From: Neolewinella xylanilytica
GTDB taxonomy: Bacteria > Bacteroidota > Bacteroidia > Chitinophagales > Saprospiraceae
Assembly (NCBI RefSeq): GCF_002934605.1
Contig: NZ_PTJC01000005.1
Coordinates: 806,001-870,000, forward strand
Length of the DNA stretch: 64,000 nt
Direction of reading: 5' to 3'
Position 1 is the first letter of the stretch. Each line of letters opens with the position of its first letter. The translations under genes and the position numbers were made by a program. The notes beneath the pieces are model-generated. The model was not told the DNA's origin and ran no database searches. It was given only the letters and a program-made list of their open reading frames with translations. This document shows positions 63,362 through 64,000 of this stretch, one piece after another.

Positions 63362-64000
63362 ATGCCTACGTTTTTCAAAGTCCTGCTGGCCTTGCTGGTC
63401 GTCGTATTGTTGGCGGCCGGCGGTGTCGCCTGGTACGCCCACTCCACCTACGTCGGCTTCGAGCGGGGGCACCCGGAAGCCACCGATCTGCCGGAACTTA
63501 CCATCGACGGGTACCGCTTTATTGACCGGAACCGCAACGGCCAGCTGGATCCCTACGAGGACGGCCGGCTACCGATCGGCCGGCGGGTGCAGGACGCGCT
63601 GGACCGCATGACTACCGATGAGAAGATCCACTTGCTCAAGGGCTCCGGACTGGCTTCGGCAATAGGCGTTGGAGACGTAAACATTCCCGGTGCGGCGGGG
63701 ACCATCGTGGCTACCCCGCGGCTTGGCCTGCCGGCGCTCTACCTCGCGGACGGGCCCGCCGGACTGCGCATCGAGCCCACCCGCGAGAAGGATGACGCCA
63801 CGTACTACGCCACGGCATTTCCCATTGGCACGTTGCTCGCCTCCACCTGGAATACGGAGCTGGTGGGGCGGGTAGGGGAGGCCATGGGCGCCGAAGCGCG
63901 GGAGTACGGCGTCGACGTGATATTAGGGCCGGGCGTAAACATCCATCGGCATCCCCTCTGCGGCCGCAACTTCGAATACTACTCCGAAGACCCCCTGCTG
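63362..64000 (+). CDS. GH3 beta-glycosidase (N-terminal part, truncated by window edge)
   Basis: 213 codons are visible before the window ends. An N-terminal hydrophobic helix (FFKVLLALLVVVLLAAGGVAW, residues 4-24, as signal or anchor) is followed by the GH3 TIM barrel: RVQDALDRMTTDEKIHLL, GLPALYLADGPAGLRIEP, FPIGTLLASTWNTELVGRVG, VILGPGVNIHRHPLCGRNFE and YYSEDP. These are the conserved sugar-binding blocks of GH3. The nucleophile Asp lies beyond the edge. Family members are beta-glucosidases, beta-xylosidases or arabinofuranosidases. It diverges from the susC operon and may share its regulation. Confidence 0.92.
   Translation, partial: MPTFFKVLLALLVVVLLAAGGVAWYAHSTYVGFERGHPEATDLPELTIDGYRFIDRNRNGQLDPYEDGRLPIGRRVQDALDRMTTDEKIHLLKGSGLASAIGVGDVNIPGAAGTIVATPRLGLPALYLADGPAGLRIEPTREKDDATYYATAFPIGTLLASTWNTELVGRVGEAMGAEAREYGVDVILGPGVNIHRHPLCGRNFEYYSEDPLL

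Noticed and set aside
63014-63525. Open frames on both strands between susC and the GH3 gene
   Set aside because: They cross palindromic, AT-rich regulatory sequence and overlap the GH3 start in the wrong frame; no family features.

Overview
This 64-kb window looks like chromosomal DNA of a GC-rich Bacteroidota species, probably of the Saprospiria/Lewinella type (inference from gene families and style, not from a marker gene). Support comes from SusC/SusD pairs, TonB-dependent receptors with carboxypeptidase-like N-terminal domains, many lipoproteins, a bacillithiol gene (bshA), Tat-exported Gfo/Idh/MocA enzymes, and a recurring TA(T/C)CTT element upstream of genes that resembles the Bacteroidota -7 promoter box TAnnTTTG. 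The gene content is that of a degrader of complex plant or algal polysaccharides. No rRNA, complete tRNA, CRISPR array, transposase or integrase was seen.

Layout. 1-13 kb: a TonB receptor cut by the left edge, a small unknown protein, an exported GH78 alpha-L-rhamnosidase, leucyl aminopeptidase, repeats, bshA, a three-gene malonate module (matB-madL-madM), a Cys-rich duplicated lipoprotein and a DsrE-like exported protein. 13-18 kb: a putative sigma-54-driven small RNA with an intrinsic terminator, then an NtrC-type regulator and a hybrid histidine kinase with receiver and Hpt domains. 18-32 kb: a polytopic membrane protein, GH115 alpha-glucuronidase, another membrane protein, two paralogous carboxypeptidase-like-domain proteins, a PL11 rhamnogalacturonan lyase, a decayed PL10 pectate lyase tail, and an exported set (sugar isomerase/epimerase, 3-keto-glycoside hydrolase-like lipoprotein, Gfo/Idh/MocA oxidoreductase). 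32-36 kb: a three-gene envelope cluster (coiled-coil protein, DUF2490-like barrel, MORN-repeat protein).

36-43 kb: an apparent organic-phosphorus scavenging locus of TonB receptor, beta-propeller phytase, PI-PLC-like phosphodiesterase and purple-acid-type phosphatase, followed by an unknown lipoprotein. 44.4 kb: a tRNA-Arg-like 3' remnant. 44.7-63 kb: a polysaccharide utilisation locus. It has a NUDIX-type (NrtR/AraR-like) regulator convergent to a tightly coupled minus-strand operon: susC, susD, VCBS/ASPIC lipoprotein 1, small lipoprotein, VCBS/ASPIC lipoproteins 2 and 3, then a GH127-type beta-L-arabinofuranosidase. A GH3 glucosidase diverges from it at the right edge. The operon joints are mostly 4-base start/stop overlaps, several using GTG or TTG starts. 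The three giant tandem FG-GAP/ASPIC lipoproteins are the least understood part and the best candidate for an undescribed system.

Gene deserts are filled by GC-rich tandem repeats and REP-like imperfect palindromes.
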